This document shows positions 1 to 5,783 of a DNA stretch of 6,638 nt, piece by piece (positions within the stretch are counted from its first letter, which is position 1; each line of letters starts with the position of its first letter). Made by a program: the position numbers and the translations under genes. Source of the DNA: Vibrio sp. (lineage in GTDB: Bacteria; Pseudomonadota; Gammaproteobacteria; Enterobacterales; Vibrionaceae); assembly GCA_007124475.1 (NCBI GenBank), contig SLFB01000172.1, positions 1 to 6,638 on the forward strand, read 5' to 3'. Below the pieces are notes generated by a model that saw only the letters and a list, made by a program, of their open reading frames with translations, made no database searches and was not told the DNA's origin.

Positions 1-202
1 CGTTGATAAGGTATCTTGCAGAGAAAAGATCCACTACATCTAGTGATGATCCTTATTTTACTGTGAGTAAAGAAAACATATCCCCAAATCAAAACTGACA
101 TTGACCCCTTGATTTATCGTGATTCAAGATCGCTGGTCACATTTTTCACCACAGACTTATCCACAGAGAAACATAAGATCCTTGCGGGTTTACGATCCCC
201 AT
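1..202. other. Non-coding region with DnaA box and GATC cluster
   Basis: No reading frame of useful length is visible here. GATC occurs at 28, 48, 128, 177 and 194, with two more at 214 and 222 inside the rpoH terminator. That makes seven in about 225 bases, where roughly one is expected by chance. A small hairpin, CACTA-CATC-TAGTG at 32-45, is followed on the minus strand by TTTTCTC and could be a weak terminator or an operator. The segment is probably the regulatory region of a gene beyond the left edge, but that gene is not in the window, so the role is open. Confidence 0.4.
157..165 (+). promoter_or_regulatory. Perfect DnaA box (TTATCCACA)
   Basis: TTATCCACA is an exact match to the high-affinity DnaA box. 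It sits in a non-coding stretch downstream of rpoH. A second near match, TGTGAGTAA at 62-70 (one mismatch to TGTGNATAA), and a weaker one, TTCACCACA at 145-153 (two mismatches), lie in the same 200 bases. Together with the unusually dense GATC sites this suggests a DnaA- and SeqA/Dam-responsive patch. It could be part of a promoter for a gene to the left of the window, a DnaA-titration or reactivation site, or chance. Binding is an inference; the motif match is directly visible. Confidence 0.5.
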
Positions 203-234
203 AAAAAAACCGAGATCAACAGATCTCGGCTTTT
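203..234 (-). terminator. Rho-independent terminator of rpoH
   Basis: A perfect 8-bp stem, CCGAGATC (210-217) with GATCTCGG (222-229), encloses a 4-nt loop. Read on the minus strand, the stem is followed at once by seven T residues (complement of 203-209), the classic intrinsic terminator. It starts about 34 bases beyond the rpoH stop codon. On the plus strand the stem is followed by C and only four T residues, so it may also terminate weakly in that direction. It marks the end of the ftsYEX-rpoH transcription unit. Confidence 0.9.
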
Positions 235-262
235 AAAAGGGAATCTCTAGCCCAGTAATAAA

Positions 263-1120
263 TTAAAAGTCACCTACCGCTTCTTTCAACTTCTTCATGG
301 CATTTTTTTCTAGCTGACGAATGCGCTCAGCTGAGACTTGATATTTATCGGCTAAGTCTTGTAATGTGGCCTTTTCATCATCTAACCAGCGTGAACGCAC
401 GATATGCTGACTACGCTCATCAAGACTCGCTAAAGCAAGACTCAATCTATGGTTAGTATGACTTTCCCAATTCTGCGCCTCGATATTTTCCGCTAAGTCT
501 GATTGCTTATCTTCTAAATAAAGTACCGGCGCTGTATAAGCATTGGGGTTATCATCATCTTCAGCCGAGAACTCAAATGTGGAATCTAGCGCCGCTAAGC
601 GAGATTCCATCTCGCGGACTTCAGATGGCTCAACACCTAGCTCACGAGCCACAGTTTCAACCTCACCGTTATTAAACCAGCCGAGGCGCTTTTTAGATTT
701 ACGTAAATTGAAAAACAACTTACGTTGTGCTTTTGTTGTAGCAATTTTCACAATACGCCAGTTGCGTAGTACATACTCATGAATCTCGGCTTTGATCCAA
801 TGCACAGCAAAAGAGACCAGTCTCACTCCGACCTCAGGATTAAAACGCTTCACCGCTTTCATTAAGCCGATGTTGCCTTCCTGAACCAGATCAGCAATGG
901 GCAAGCCGTAGCCGGAATAACCACGAGCAACATGAACAACAAAACGAAGATGCGATAAGATCAAAGTCTTCGCAGCGTCGATATCACCTGAGTAGTGTAA
1001 CCGCTCAGCCAGTTCACGTTCTTCTTCTGCCGTTAGCATTGGATAGCTACTAACAGAACGGATATAGCTATCTAAGCTATCTTGTGAAATCAGAGCCATT
1101 GGATACGCTTGGTTAGTCAT
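263..1120 (-). CDS. rpoH: RNA polymerase heat-shock sigma factor RpoH (sigma-32)
   Basis: RpoH directs core RNA polymerase to heat-shock promoters of chaperone and protease genes. The 285-residue protein is almost the same length as E. coli RpoH (284). Region 2 spans about residues 54-123, with the SHLRFVVHVARGY and SFAVHWIKAEIHEYVLRNWR blocks for core binding and -10 recognition. The diagnostic RpoH box QRKLFFNLR is at 132-140, and the region 4.2 helix-turn-helix (SAERIRQLEKNAMKKLK) lies near the C-terminus. In the segment that controls FtsH/chaperone feedback, Ala50 and Ile54 match E. coli as recalled, while Leu47 is Ile. The ATG start is supported by GAGGA 5 nt upstream; Met8 is an alternative but has no such site. 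It is the last gene of the ftsYEX-rpoH cluster, 150 nt after ftsX, with its own likely sigma-E promoter and a strong terminator. In other bacteria rpoH translation is also controlled by mRNA structure, not assessed here. Confidence 0.97.
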   Translation of the reverse strand: MTNQAYPMALISQDSLDSYIRSVSSYPMLTAEEERELAERLHYSGDIDAAKTLILSHLRFVVHVARGYSGYGLPIADLVQEGNIGLMKAVKRFNPEVGVRLVSFAVHWIKAEIHEYVLRNWRIVKIATTKAQRKLFFNLRKSKKRLGWFNNGEVETVARELGVEPSEVREMESRLAALDSTFEFSAEDDDNPNAYTAPVLYLEDKQSDLAENIEAQNWESHTNHRLSLALASLDERSQHIVRSRWLDDEKATLQDLADKYQVSAERIRQLEKNAMKKLKEAVGDF

Positions 1121-1217
1121 TCAAATCCTCATCTACTGTTGAGTTTGATTGTGAGTTAATTTTAACCTTGCAATCTTGAACCTAAATTTAATCAGTTTCA
1201 ACCCTTAGTGGTCGATA

Positions 1218-1244
1218 ATTTTATCTCTTAACGCTCTACGACAA
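1218..1244 (-). promoter_or_regulatory. Possible sigma-70 promoter of rpoH (weak)
   Basis: In the ftsX-rpoH gap, TAAAAT (complement of 1218-1223, five of six to the -10 consensus) is preceded by TTGTCG (complement of 1239-1244, four of six to the -35) with a 15-nt spacer. The spacer is shorter than the optimal 17, so the call is tentative. It would give a leader of about 90 nt. E. coli rpoH also has several promoters in this gap, which makes a vegetative one plausible. Confidence 0.25.
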
Positions 1245-1255
1245 CAGAGCATCAG

Positions 1256-1284
1256 TAAGACCGTGCATTTTTATAACGGTTCAA
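1256..1284 (-). promoter_or_regulatory. Probable sigma-E (RpoE) promoter of rpoH, overlapping the 3' end of ftsX
   Basis: On the minus strand TTGAACCG (complement of 1277-1284) is followed after 16 nt by TCTTA (complement of 1256-1260), itself preceded by GG. This resembles the sigma-E consensus (GAACTT, 16 nt, TCTGA), and the layout matches the E. coli rpoH P3 promoter as I remember it, with the same spacer length and a shared CACGGTCT at the spacer end and -10. The -35 falls in the last sense codons of ftsX. The predicted transcript would begin near 1250, leaving a leader of about 130 nt. The -35 deviates from consensus in its last two bases, so activity is inferred, not shown. Confidence 0.5.
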
Positions 1285-2236
1285 TCTCTTTCAAATGCCG
1301 CCGAGCTGAAACATGTGCCGCCACACATCCGAGCAAAGTACCTAAGACCAATAACAACAAAGATTCGTCCCAATTAAGTCCAATTAATCGAAATTGGCTA
1401 TCATATAATCGCGCCAACTGAGCTACGGCACTGTTTAAAACTACGGTCATTAGTGCCGTTAATAGCCAAGCCGATAAACTACCGAGCAAACCAAACCACA
1501 TACCAGAATATTGGTAAGGTCGTAAAATATAGCTGTCCGTGGCACCAATCAACTTCATCGTTTGGATTTCATCTTTATTCGCTTGCACATTAAAACGCAA
1601 CGTATTGCCAATGATTAAAAAGATCGAGGCCAACATCAGGAGCGATAAACTGATCACAACCATCAACACCACATGACGAATCGCATCCAATCTTGCCAGC
1701 CAGTCTTCATCAAGCCGCACATCAGTGACATGATCTTGTTCAGTCACGTCTTGCGCAATGCGTTTAATTTGCAGCGGGTCATCCGTATTCGGGGTGATCA
1801 CCAAAACGGCAGGCAAGGCATGCTCATCCAAAAAACTGATGGTTTGCTCAAAACCAGCATATTGACTGAGTTCCGCTAAGCCTTGCTGAGAAGAGATATA
1901 GTCAACCTGATTAACATCTGCCCTTAATTCAAGTTGATCTTTTAAAATCATGATCCGAGGTTCGGGTGTCCCCTGCTGAATATAAACACTGATTTGCGCA
2001 GGACTTGTGATAGTACCAGCCACTGACGCCATATTTTTGGTTAGTAAATACAAACTCGCTGGCAAAGCAAAAGCCATAGAAATGACCGCCAAGGTGAGCA
2101 GATTATCGAATGGCCGCAGCCATAATGCTGAAAAAGCCAACCTTGCTTGCTGCAGATGAACTCGCATAAAGCTATCGCGGGGAGCTTTTAAATGCGCTTG
2201 AGTACGGCGTTTTGCAGCCACTTTACCCTTGGCCAT
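1271..2236 (-). CDS. ftsX: Cell division ABC-transporter-like membrane subunit FtsX
   Basis: FtsX is the inner-membrane partner of FtsE. In E. coli the pair acts at the septal ring and, through the periplasmic loop of FtsX, recruits the EnvC activator of amidases AmiA/AmiB. The 321-residue protein is somewhat shorter than E. coli FtsX (about 352), the difference being mainly in the basic cytoplasmic N-terminus. Four membrane segments are visible at about 44-66, 188-210, 245-268 and 291-311, with a periplasmic domain of about 120 residues between the first two. The conserved cytoplasmic motif EIQTMKLIGATDSYILRP (about 223-240) matches the family. The start overlaps the 3' end of ftsE by 14 nt and has GAGGT 8 nt upstream, which indicates translational coupling and equal supply of the two subunits. 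The final codons contain the -35 of a probable rpoH promoter. Confidence 0.96.
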   Translation of the reverse strand: MAKGKVAAKRRTQAHLKAPRDSFMRVHLQQARLAFSALWLRPFDNLLTLAVISMAFALPASLYLLTKNMASVAGTITSPAQISVYIQQGTPEPRIMILKDQLELRADVNQVDYISSQQGLAELSQYAGFEQTISFLDEHALPAVLVITPNTDDPLQIKRIAQDVTEQDHVTDVRLDEDWLARLDAIRHVVLMVVISLSLLMLASIFLIIGNTLRFNVQANKDEIQTMKLIGATDSYILRPYQYSGMWFGLLGSLSAWLLTALMTVVLNSAVAQLARLYDSQFRLIGLNWDESLLLLVLGTLLGCVAAHVSARRHLKEIEPL

Positions 2237-2900
2237 ATTCTGCTACCTCACTTAAAAAGCCTTGGTTTAATTCTAAATGTCGATATTGAGGACGAGACTG
2301 CACCAAATTAATATCATGGGTAGCGAGTAAAATAGTCACCCCAGCACGATTAAACTCTTCAAATAACCGCAAAATCCGATTCGACAAATCAGAATCCAAG
2401 TTTCCGGTTGGTTCATCGGCGAGTAACAAGGTCGGACGATTAACCACTGCCCGTGCAATGCCAACTCGCTGCTGCTCTCCACCAGACAACTGGCTAGGTA
2501 AACAGCGCGCTTTATCCAGTAATCCCGTTTTATCTAATGCGGCAGACACTCGGCGTTTAATATCTTGTTCCGCTATGGACTCAATCCGCATCGGCAAAGC
2601 AACATTATCAAAAACCGTTCTATCCATGAGCAACCGGTGATCTTGAAAGACAATGCCAATATTGCGCCGTAAAAAAGGAATATCACGATTGGGAATACGA
2701 GTAATATCGTGTCCGTTAAAACTGATCTTACCGTCACTTGGGCGCTCGATGGCACAAATCAACTTAAGTAAAGTACTCTTTCCTGCTCCAGAATGACCAC
2801 CAAGGAAAGCCATTTCACCGCGATGCAGATGAAAGTCGACTTTCTGTAACGCTTGACGGCCACCCCGATAAGCTTTGCTTACTTGTTGAAAATGAATCAC
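2223..2900 (-). CDS. ftsE: Cell division ATP-binding protein FtsE
   Basis: FtsE is the cytoplasmic ABC ATPase that partners FtsX at the division site; it drives conformational change for septal peptidoglycan hydrolysis rather than a known transport reaction. The 225 residues hold a full nucleotide-binding domain: Walker A GGHSGAGKST (34-43), Q-loop around Q86, signature LSGGEQQR (138-145), Walker B TLLLADEP (157-164) with catalytic Glu163, D-loop NLDS (167-170) and switch His195. All catalytic residues are intact. Length matches the family (E. coli 222). The start is GTG, chosen because AGGAA lies 6 nt upstream and the protein then begins MIHFQQVSKAY like its relatives. It follows ftsY by 92 nt and overlaps ftsX by 14 nt, so ftsE and ftsX are surely cotranscribed. 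Confidence 0.97.
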   Translation of the reverse strand: MIHFQQVSKAYRGGRQALQKVDFHLHRGEMAFLGGHSGAGKSTLLKLICAIERPSDGKISFNGHDITRIPNRDIPFLRRNIGIVFQDHRLLMDRTVFDNVALPMRIESIAEQDIKRRVSAALDKTGLLDKARCLPSQLSGGEQQRVGIARAVVNRPTLLLADEPTGNLDSDLSNRILRLFEEFNRAGVTILLATHDINLVQSRPQYRHLELNQGFLSEVAEYGQG

Positions 2901-2937
2901 CCGTTCTTCCTCATCACTCAGTACTCATTGTTAACCA

Positions 2938-2983
2938 CAACCGCTTGCCGCATGATATTGCGACTTGCGGCGGTAGTGACCGC
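2938..2983 (-). repeat. Competing inverted repeats in the ftsY-ftsE gap
   Basis: Two GC-rich hairpins can form between the ftsY stop and the ftsE start: GCCGCA (2947-2952) with TGCGGC (2966-2971), and GCGGT (2970-2974) with ACCGC (2979-2983) around a 4-nt loop. They share bases 2970-2971 and so exclude each other. ACCGCTT also occurs twice (near 2939 and 2979). No T tract follows on the minus strand, so this is not an ordinary intrinsic terminator. It could be an RNA processing or stability element between the two messages. Function is unknown. Confidence 0.35.
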
Positions 2984-2992
2984 TTCCATAGC

Positions 2993-4135
2993 TTAGTCTT
3001 CTCGACTGAATAACGCATCGATAAACTCTTGGGTGGCAAAGGGGCGTAAATCATCGATCCCTTCACCGACCCCAATATAGCGAATCGGGATCTGAAATTG
3101 ATCGGCAATAGCAAAAATAACCCCACCTTTCGCAGTACCATCGAGCTTAGTTAAGGTGATCCCCGTTAGCGGCGCGGCCTGGCTAAATAATTTGGCCTGG
3201 CTGATGGCATTTTGTCCCGTGCCCGCATCCAAAGTCAGCATAATTTCATGCGGTGCTTGTGGATCGATTTTTTTCATCACGCGGACGATTTTTTTCAGTT
3301 CTTCCATCAAGTTCGCTTTATTCTGTAATCGACCAGCGGTATCAGCAATGACAACATCAACGCCACGCGCTTTCGCCGCTTCAATCGCATCATAGATAAC
3401 CGATGCGCTGTCTGCTCCGGTATGCTGAGCGATAACAGGCACTTGGTTACGTTCTCCCCATACTTGTAGCTGTTCCACTGCCGCAGCACGGAACGTATCG
3501 CCAGCGGCCAGCATGACTTTTTTACCTTGGGCTTGAAACTGTTTCGCTAACTTACCAATCGTCGTGGTCTTACCAACGCCATTAACGCCAACCATCAAAA
3601 TAACGTACGGTTGCGCTTGCTGATCAACCTGTAGTGGCTGCTCCACCTTAGCGAGCATCTCTGCCATTTCTTGCTTAAGCAGGTGATACAGAGCTTCGCC
3701 ATCACGTAACTGCTGACGCGAGGCTTTTTCGGTTAAATTATTGATGATCTTAACCGTGGTATCCATGCCCACATCCGCTAGTAATAGCTGCTCTTCCAAC
3801 TCTTCAAACAGCTCATCGTCAATTTTTTTACCTTGAAACAAGCCAAAAAAACCAGCGCCAATGTTGGCCTTCGTTCGGCTCAAACTACGCTTAAGACGCA
3901 CAAAAAAGCTTTCACTTGGCTTCTCTTGCTCTTGCACTCTGATTGGTTGCGTTTCCGACTCACTCTGAACGGGTGCCGGCTCTATCTCGGAGTGGCTCTC
4001 CGTCTCTTTTCTTTCAACCCCCTCTTGCTCTACTTCAGGTAAGGTTGTTGTGTCTTCAGTTACTGTGGTCGTATTTGGCTGTTCATCTCCAAATCCTAGC
4101 CATGACAATAAACCACGTTTCTTTTTTTCCGTCAT
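2993..4135 (-). CDS. ftsY: Signal recognition particle receptor FtsY
   Basis: FtsY is the membrane-associated SRP GTPase that accepts Ffh/4.5S RNA-ribosome complexes and hands nascent inner-membrane proteins to SecYEG or YidC. Its 380 residues comprise a short acidic, Glu-rich A domain (about 1-77) that begins with a basic, hydrophobic MTEKKKRGLLSWLGF membrane-contact segment, a helical N domain (about 78-165) and the G domain. GTPase motifs are complete: P-loop GVNGVGKTTT (183-192), DTFRAAAVEQL (213-223), DTAGR (265-269), TKLDG (329-333) with the AKGG loop, and GVGEGIDDLRPF near the end. E. coli FtsY is longer (about 497) because its A domain is longer; the core is full length here. The ATG start has AGGA about 9 nt upstream. 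It is the first gene of the ftsYEX-rpoH cluster and is transcribed divergently from rsmD. Confidence 0.97.
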   Translation of the reverse strand: MTEKKKRGLLSWLGFGDEQPNTTTVTEDTTTLPEVEQEGVERKETESHSEIEPAPVQSESETQPIRVQEQEKPSESFFVRLKRSLSRTKANIGAGFFGLFQGKKIDDELFEELEEQLLLADVGMDTTVKIINNLTEKASRQQLRDGEALYHLLKQEMAEMLAKVEQPLQVDQQAQPYVILMVGVNGVGKTTTIGKLAKQFQAQGKKVMLAAGDTFRAAAVEQLQVWGERNQVPVIAQHTGADSASVIYDAIEAAKARGVDVVIADTAGRLQNKANLMEELKKIVRVMKKIDPQAPHEIMLTLDAGTGQNAISQAKLFSQAAPLTGITLTKLDGTAKGGVIFAIADQFQIPIRYIGVGEGIDDLRPFATQEFIDALFSRED

Positions 4136-4285
4136 TGGGAGCTATCCTGAATTTACTAAAACGATGCCTCTTTTCTGCATCAACTATCGGCTACAAAAAA
4201 GAAAAAATCACAAAGCAGTGAAAACTTTCTCATTCACTTGATAAACTTTGTCATAATATTGAATTCTGCCGGCTACTTGCTCTTC
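4136..4285. other. ftsY upstream region
   Basis: This is the part of the divergent intergenic region between ftsY and the ERIC element. It is AT-rich, with long A/T runs around 4195-4207, and has no credible gene. On the minus strand TATTAT (complement of about 4255-4260) could serve as a -10, but I see no good -35 at the right distance; TTGATG about 17 nt before TTTAGT, close to the ftsY start, is an equally weak option. The ftsY promoter is presumably here, but I cannot place it with confidence. Confidence 0.3.
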
Positions 4286-4413
4286 ATATACCCCAACCGG
4301 TTAAGTTACAGGTAGGCGGCAAGTCAATGAATCCCCGTGACATAGAAAGACTATGTGATGAGGGTAAACCAACGTAGCCAACACCGTTGCCGCTTCAAAT
4401 CGAAAGGGTATAT
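4286..4413 (+). repeat. ERIC (enterobacterial repetitive intergenic consensus) element, complete
   Basis: The 128-bp segment is bounded by perfect 8-bp terminal inverted repeats, ATATACCC (4286-4293) and GGGTATAT (4406-4413). Inside are the hallmark pieces of the ERIC/IRU family in the right order: GGCGGCAAG, GAATCCCC, a central hairpin ACATAG-AAAGA-CTATGT (4340-4356), a GAGGGT block, then GTAGCCAACA and GCCGCTTCAAA. Length agrees with the usual 126-128 bp. ERICs are non-autonomous, MITE-like elements that carry no gene, fold into long RNA hairpins when transcribed, and can change message stability or add promoter pieces. This copy lies between ftsY and rsmD, 57 nt upstream of the rsmD start and 150 nt upstream of ftsY. 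Recognition is from remembered consensus, not from an alignment. Confidence 0.88.
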
Positions 4414-4417
4414 CCAT

Positions 4418-4443
4418 TTGAAGTAAATAGCACGGCCTATACT
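4418..4443 (+). promoter_or_regulatory. Possible rsmD promoter just downstream of the ERIC element
   Basis: TATACT (4438-4443) matches five of six bases of the -10 consensus and lies 27 nt before the rsmD start. TTGAAG (4418-4423) is the nearest -35-like hexamer, but the 14-nt spacer is too short for a strong promoter. It begins 5 nt after the right end of the ERIC, so the element either displaced an older -35 or supplies the upstream context. The leader would be about 20 nt. Tentative. Confidence 0.25.
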
Positions 4444-4470
4444 AACACTTAATTCACGGTCAAAAAATCT

Positions 4471-5079
4471 ATGCACAAACGTCGCCAGCAAACCCTATCA
4501 CAAAAACGTCCCCCGAGTGGCCATGTTCGCATCATCAGTGGTTTATGGCGTGGCCGTAAGCTACCCGTACATGACGCTCAAGGATTAAGACCAACCACAG
4601 ATCGAGTGAAAGAAACCTTATTTAATTGGTTAGCTCAAGATATCGCGCGAGCTAAATGTTTAGATATATTCGCAGGCTCAGGTGGTTTGGGGTTTGAATG
4701 TGCATCACGTCAAGCCGCTCACGTCACTATGCTAGAGCTCAACCAAGCTGCTTATCATCAACTCACAAACAATATAGTCAGTTTACAAGCGACCAACATC
4801 ACGGCTATCCATACCAATGCATTAGATTATTTACAACAAGCGGCCACCCCATATGACATCGTTTTTATTGATCCGCCTTTTCAGCAAGGGTTGCTTGCAC
4901 CGGTGGTTACTTTACTCGAACAACAAGGTTGGCTAGCAGCGCAAGCGATGATCTATCTGGAATGTGAAAAAGAATTGGAGCTGACAAATATCCCTGCCAA
5001 CTGGCATTTGTACCGAGAAAAAACCGCGGGACAAGTCTGTTATCGCTTATACCAACGCCAAAGTATCGAGCAATCCTAA
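4471..5079 (+). CDS. rsmD: 16S rRNA (guanine-966-N2)-methyltransferase RsmD
   Basis: RsmD uses S-adenosylmethionine to methylate N2 of G966 in 16S rRNA (helix 31 near the P site) on small-subunit particles. The 202-residue protein has the family's N-terminal RIISGLWRGRKLPV and GLRPTTDRVKETLFNWL blocks (about 20-54), SAM-binding motif I LDIFAGSGGLGFE (64-76), an acidic Glu89 at the end of strand 2, and the catalytic DPPF motif (134-137). E. coli RsmD is about the same size (198). The C-terminal AGQVCYRLYQR matches well. The ATG at 4471 is the only reasonable start: an in-frame TAA sits at 4450. No clear Shine-Dalgarno sequence precedes it, so translation may be modest. It diverges from ftsY, as in E. 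coli, with an ERIC element in the shared upstream region. Confidence 0.95.
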   Translation: MHKRRQQTLSQKRPPSGHVRIISGLWRGRKLPVHDAQGLRPTTDRVKETLFNWLAQDIARAKCLDIFAGSGGLGFECASRQAAHVTMLELNQAAYHQLTNNIVSLQATNITAIHTNALDYLQQAATPYDIVFIDPPFQQGLLAPVVTLLEQQGWLAAQAMIYLECEKELELTNIPANWHLYREKTAGQVCYRLYQRQSIEQS

Positions 5080-5097
5080 CGCTTAGCCTGCATTCAT

Positions 5098-5123
5098 GCC
5101 GCTCCACCCATCCGCGGAGCGGC
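5098..5123. terminator. Hairpin between convergent rsmD and yhgN
   Basis: A perfect 8-bp, GC-rich stem, GCCGCTCC (5098-5105) with GGAGCGGC (5116-5123), encloses a 10-nt loop in the 50-nt gap between the two stop codons. No strong T tract follows on either strand (TGACGTTT on plus), so it is not a textbook intrinsic terminator. Its position between convergent ends suggests a shared bidirectional terminator or 3'-end stabiliser. Confidence 0.55.
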
Positions 5124-5129
5124 TGACGT

Positions 5130-5720
5130 TTAAGCCATGCCAATATAGCTTTTCACTCCATTAAGGAACATTTGAGTCGATATCATTACCAGTAAGAGTC
5201 CCATCAAACGTTCTACCGCTTTTAAACCTCTTTCACCCAAAACTCGGTGGAAGAAGTTATAAAACATTAAAATCAGAAACGTACCAGACCAAGCAAGAAT
5301 CACTGCCGCTGACAGCTCCAACATATGCTGAGGATGTTGAGTCGATAAGAGTAGCAAAGCGGCAATGACCGAGGGACCAGCAATCATAGGGATCGCCATT
5401 GGCACTAAGAAAGGTTCCTCCCCAGCAGCTAAACCAGTGATGCTGCCTGCACTAGGGAAAATCATCTTAATCGCAATAATAAACAAAATAATACCGCCAG
5501 AGATACTGAGTGTTTCAGGTTGAACATGCAAGAAACCTAAAATCGATCGCCCAGCAAATAAAAACAGCATTAAAATCACCAACGCAAACAACAGTTCACG
5601 GATTAATACTTTACGTCGGCGTTTAGGATCTAAGTGCTTCAGGATAGATAACACGATCGGCAGGTTACCTAGCGGATCCATGATTAAAAATAGCATGGTA
5701 GCCGCAGATAGAATTTCCAT
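5130..5720 (-). CDS. yhgN: MarC-family inner-membrane protein YhgN
   Basis: This is a polytopic inner-membrane protein of the MarC/UPF0056 family, whose substrate is unknown; the original link of MarC to multiple antibiotic resistance has not held up. The 196 residues match E. coli YhgN (197) closely. Six membrane segments can be drawn at about 3-25, 40-63, 71-90, 105-126, 133-157 and 170-187. Family signatures are present: LIMDPLGNLP (12-21) in the first segment, SISGGIILFIIAIKMIFPS (72-90), and GEEPFLVPMAIPMIAGPS (100-117), the two halves resembling each other as expected from an internal duplication. The ATG start has GAGG 6 nt upstream. It lies 63 nt downstream of the yhhN-like gene on the same strand and may be cotranscribed with it, although a hairpin occupies the gap. 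It converges on rsmD. Confidence 0.92.
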   Translation of the reverse strand: MEILSAATMLFLIMDPLGNLPIVLSILKHLDPKRRRKVLIRELLFALVILMLFLFAGRSILGFLHVQPETLSISGGIILFIIAIKMIFPSAGSITGLAAGEEPFLVPMAIPMIAGPSVIAALLLLSTQHPQHMLELSAAVILAWSGTFLILMFYNFFHRVLGERGLKAVERLMGLLLVMISTQMFLNGVKSYIGMA

Positions 5721-5741
5721 AAGACCTCAATACTTAAATTA

Positions 5742-5775
5742 AGCGATAAGCAGCGATTAGCGAAAGGTAATCGCT
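5742..5775 (-). repeat. Tandem 10-mer and hairpin between the yhhN-like gene and yhgN
   Basis: A near-perfect tandem pair, AGCGATAAGC (5742-5751) and AGCGATTAGC (5752-5761), differs at one base. The second copy also pairs with TAATCGCT (5768-5775): AGCGATTA (5752-5759) forms an 8-bp stem with an 8-nt loop. Read on the minus strand the hairpin falls 8 nt after the yhhN-like stop codon and 32 nt before the yhgN start codon. No T run follows it. It may be a processing or partial-termination site that separates expression of the two genes. Confidence 0.4.
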
Positions 5776-5783
5776 CATACTAC

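Noticed and set aside
1..225. True chromosomal origin (oriC)
   Set aside because: The DnaA box and GATC density are suggestive, but there is no visible AT-rich array of consecutive unwinding 13-mers, only one perfect box, and neither mnmG (gidA) nor mioC beside it. I therefore report only a DnaA/GATC cluster.
543..782. Plus-strand reading frame opposite rpoH
   Set aside because: It lies wholly within the strongly conserved rpoH coding sequence on the other strand, and its protein is Ser/Arg-rich with no recognisable family.
1169..1201. Second sigma-E promoter nearer rpoH (GAAAC ... TCAAG)
   Set aside because: The spacer is about two to three nucleotides too short and the -35 match is poor compared with the site at 1256-1284.
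1233..1250. GCTCT...AGAGC hairpin upstream of rpoH
   Set aside because: A 5-bp stem with an 8-nt loop and no T tract; this is common by chance and overlaps the candidate -35.
1260..1280. ACCGT...ACGGT inverted repeat as an ftsX terminator
   Set aside because: The stem is only 5 bp with an 11-nt loop, no T run follows, and the same bases are better explained as the spacer and flanks of a sigma-E-type rpoH promoter.
2914..3141. Minus-strand frame overlapping the ftsY 3' end
   Set aside because: It is a shifted frame within ftsY. The true frame is intact to its stop at 2993 with all GTPase motifs, so there is no frameshift or hidden gene.
3943..4241. Plus-strand reading frames running across the ftsY start into the intergenic region
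   Set aside because: They overlap the well-supported ftsY N-terminus antisense, have no Shine-Dalgarno sequence and encode low-complexity hydrophobic stretches. No evidence for a real small gene.
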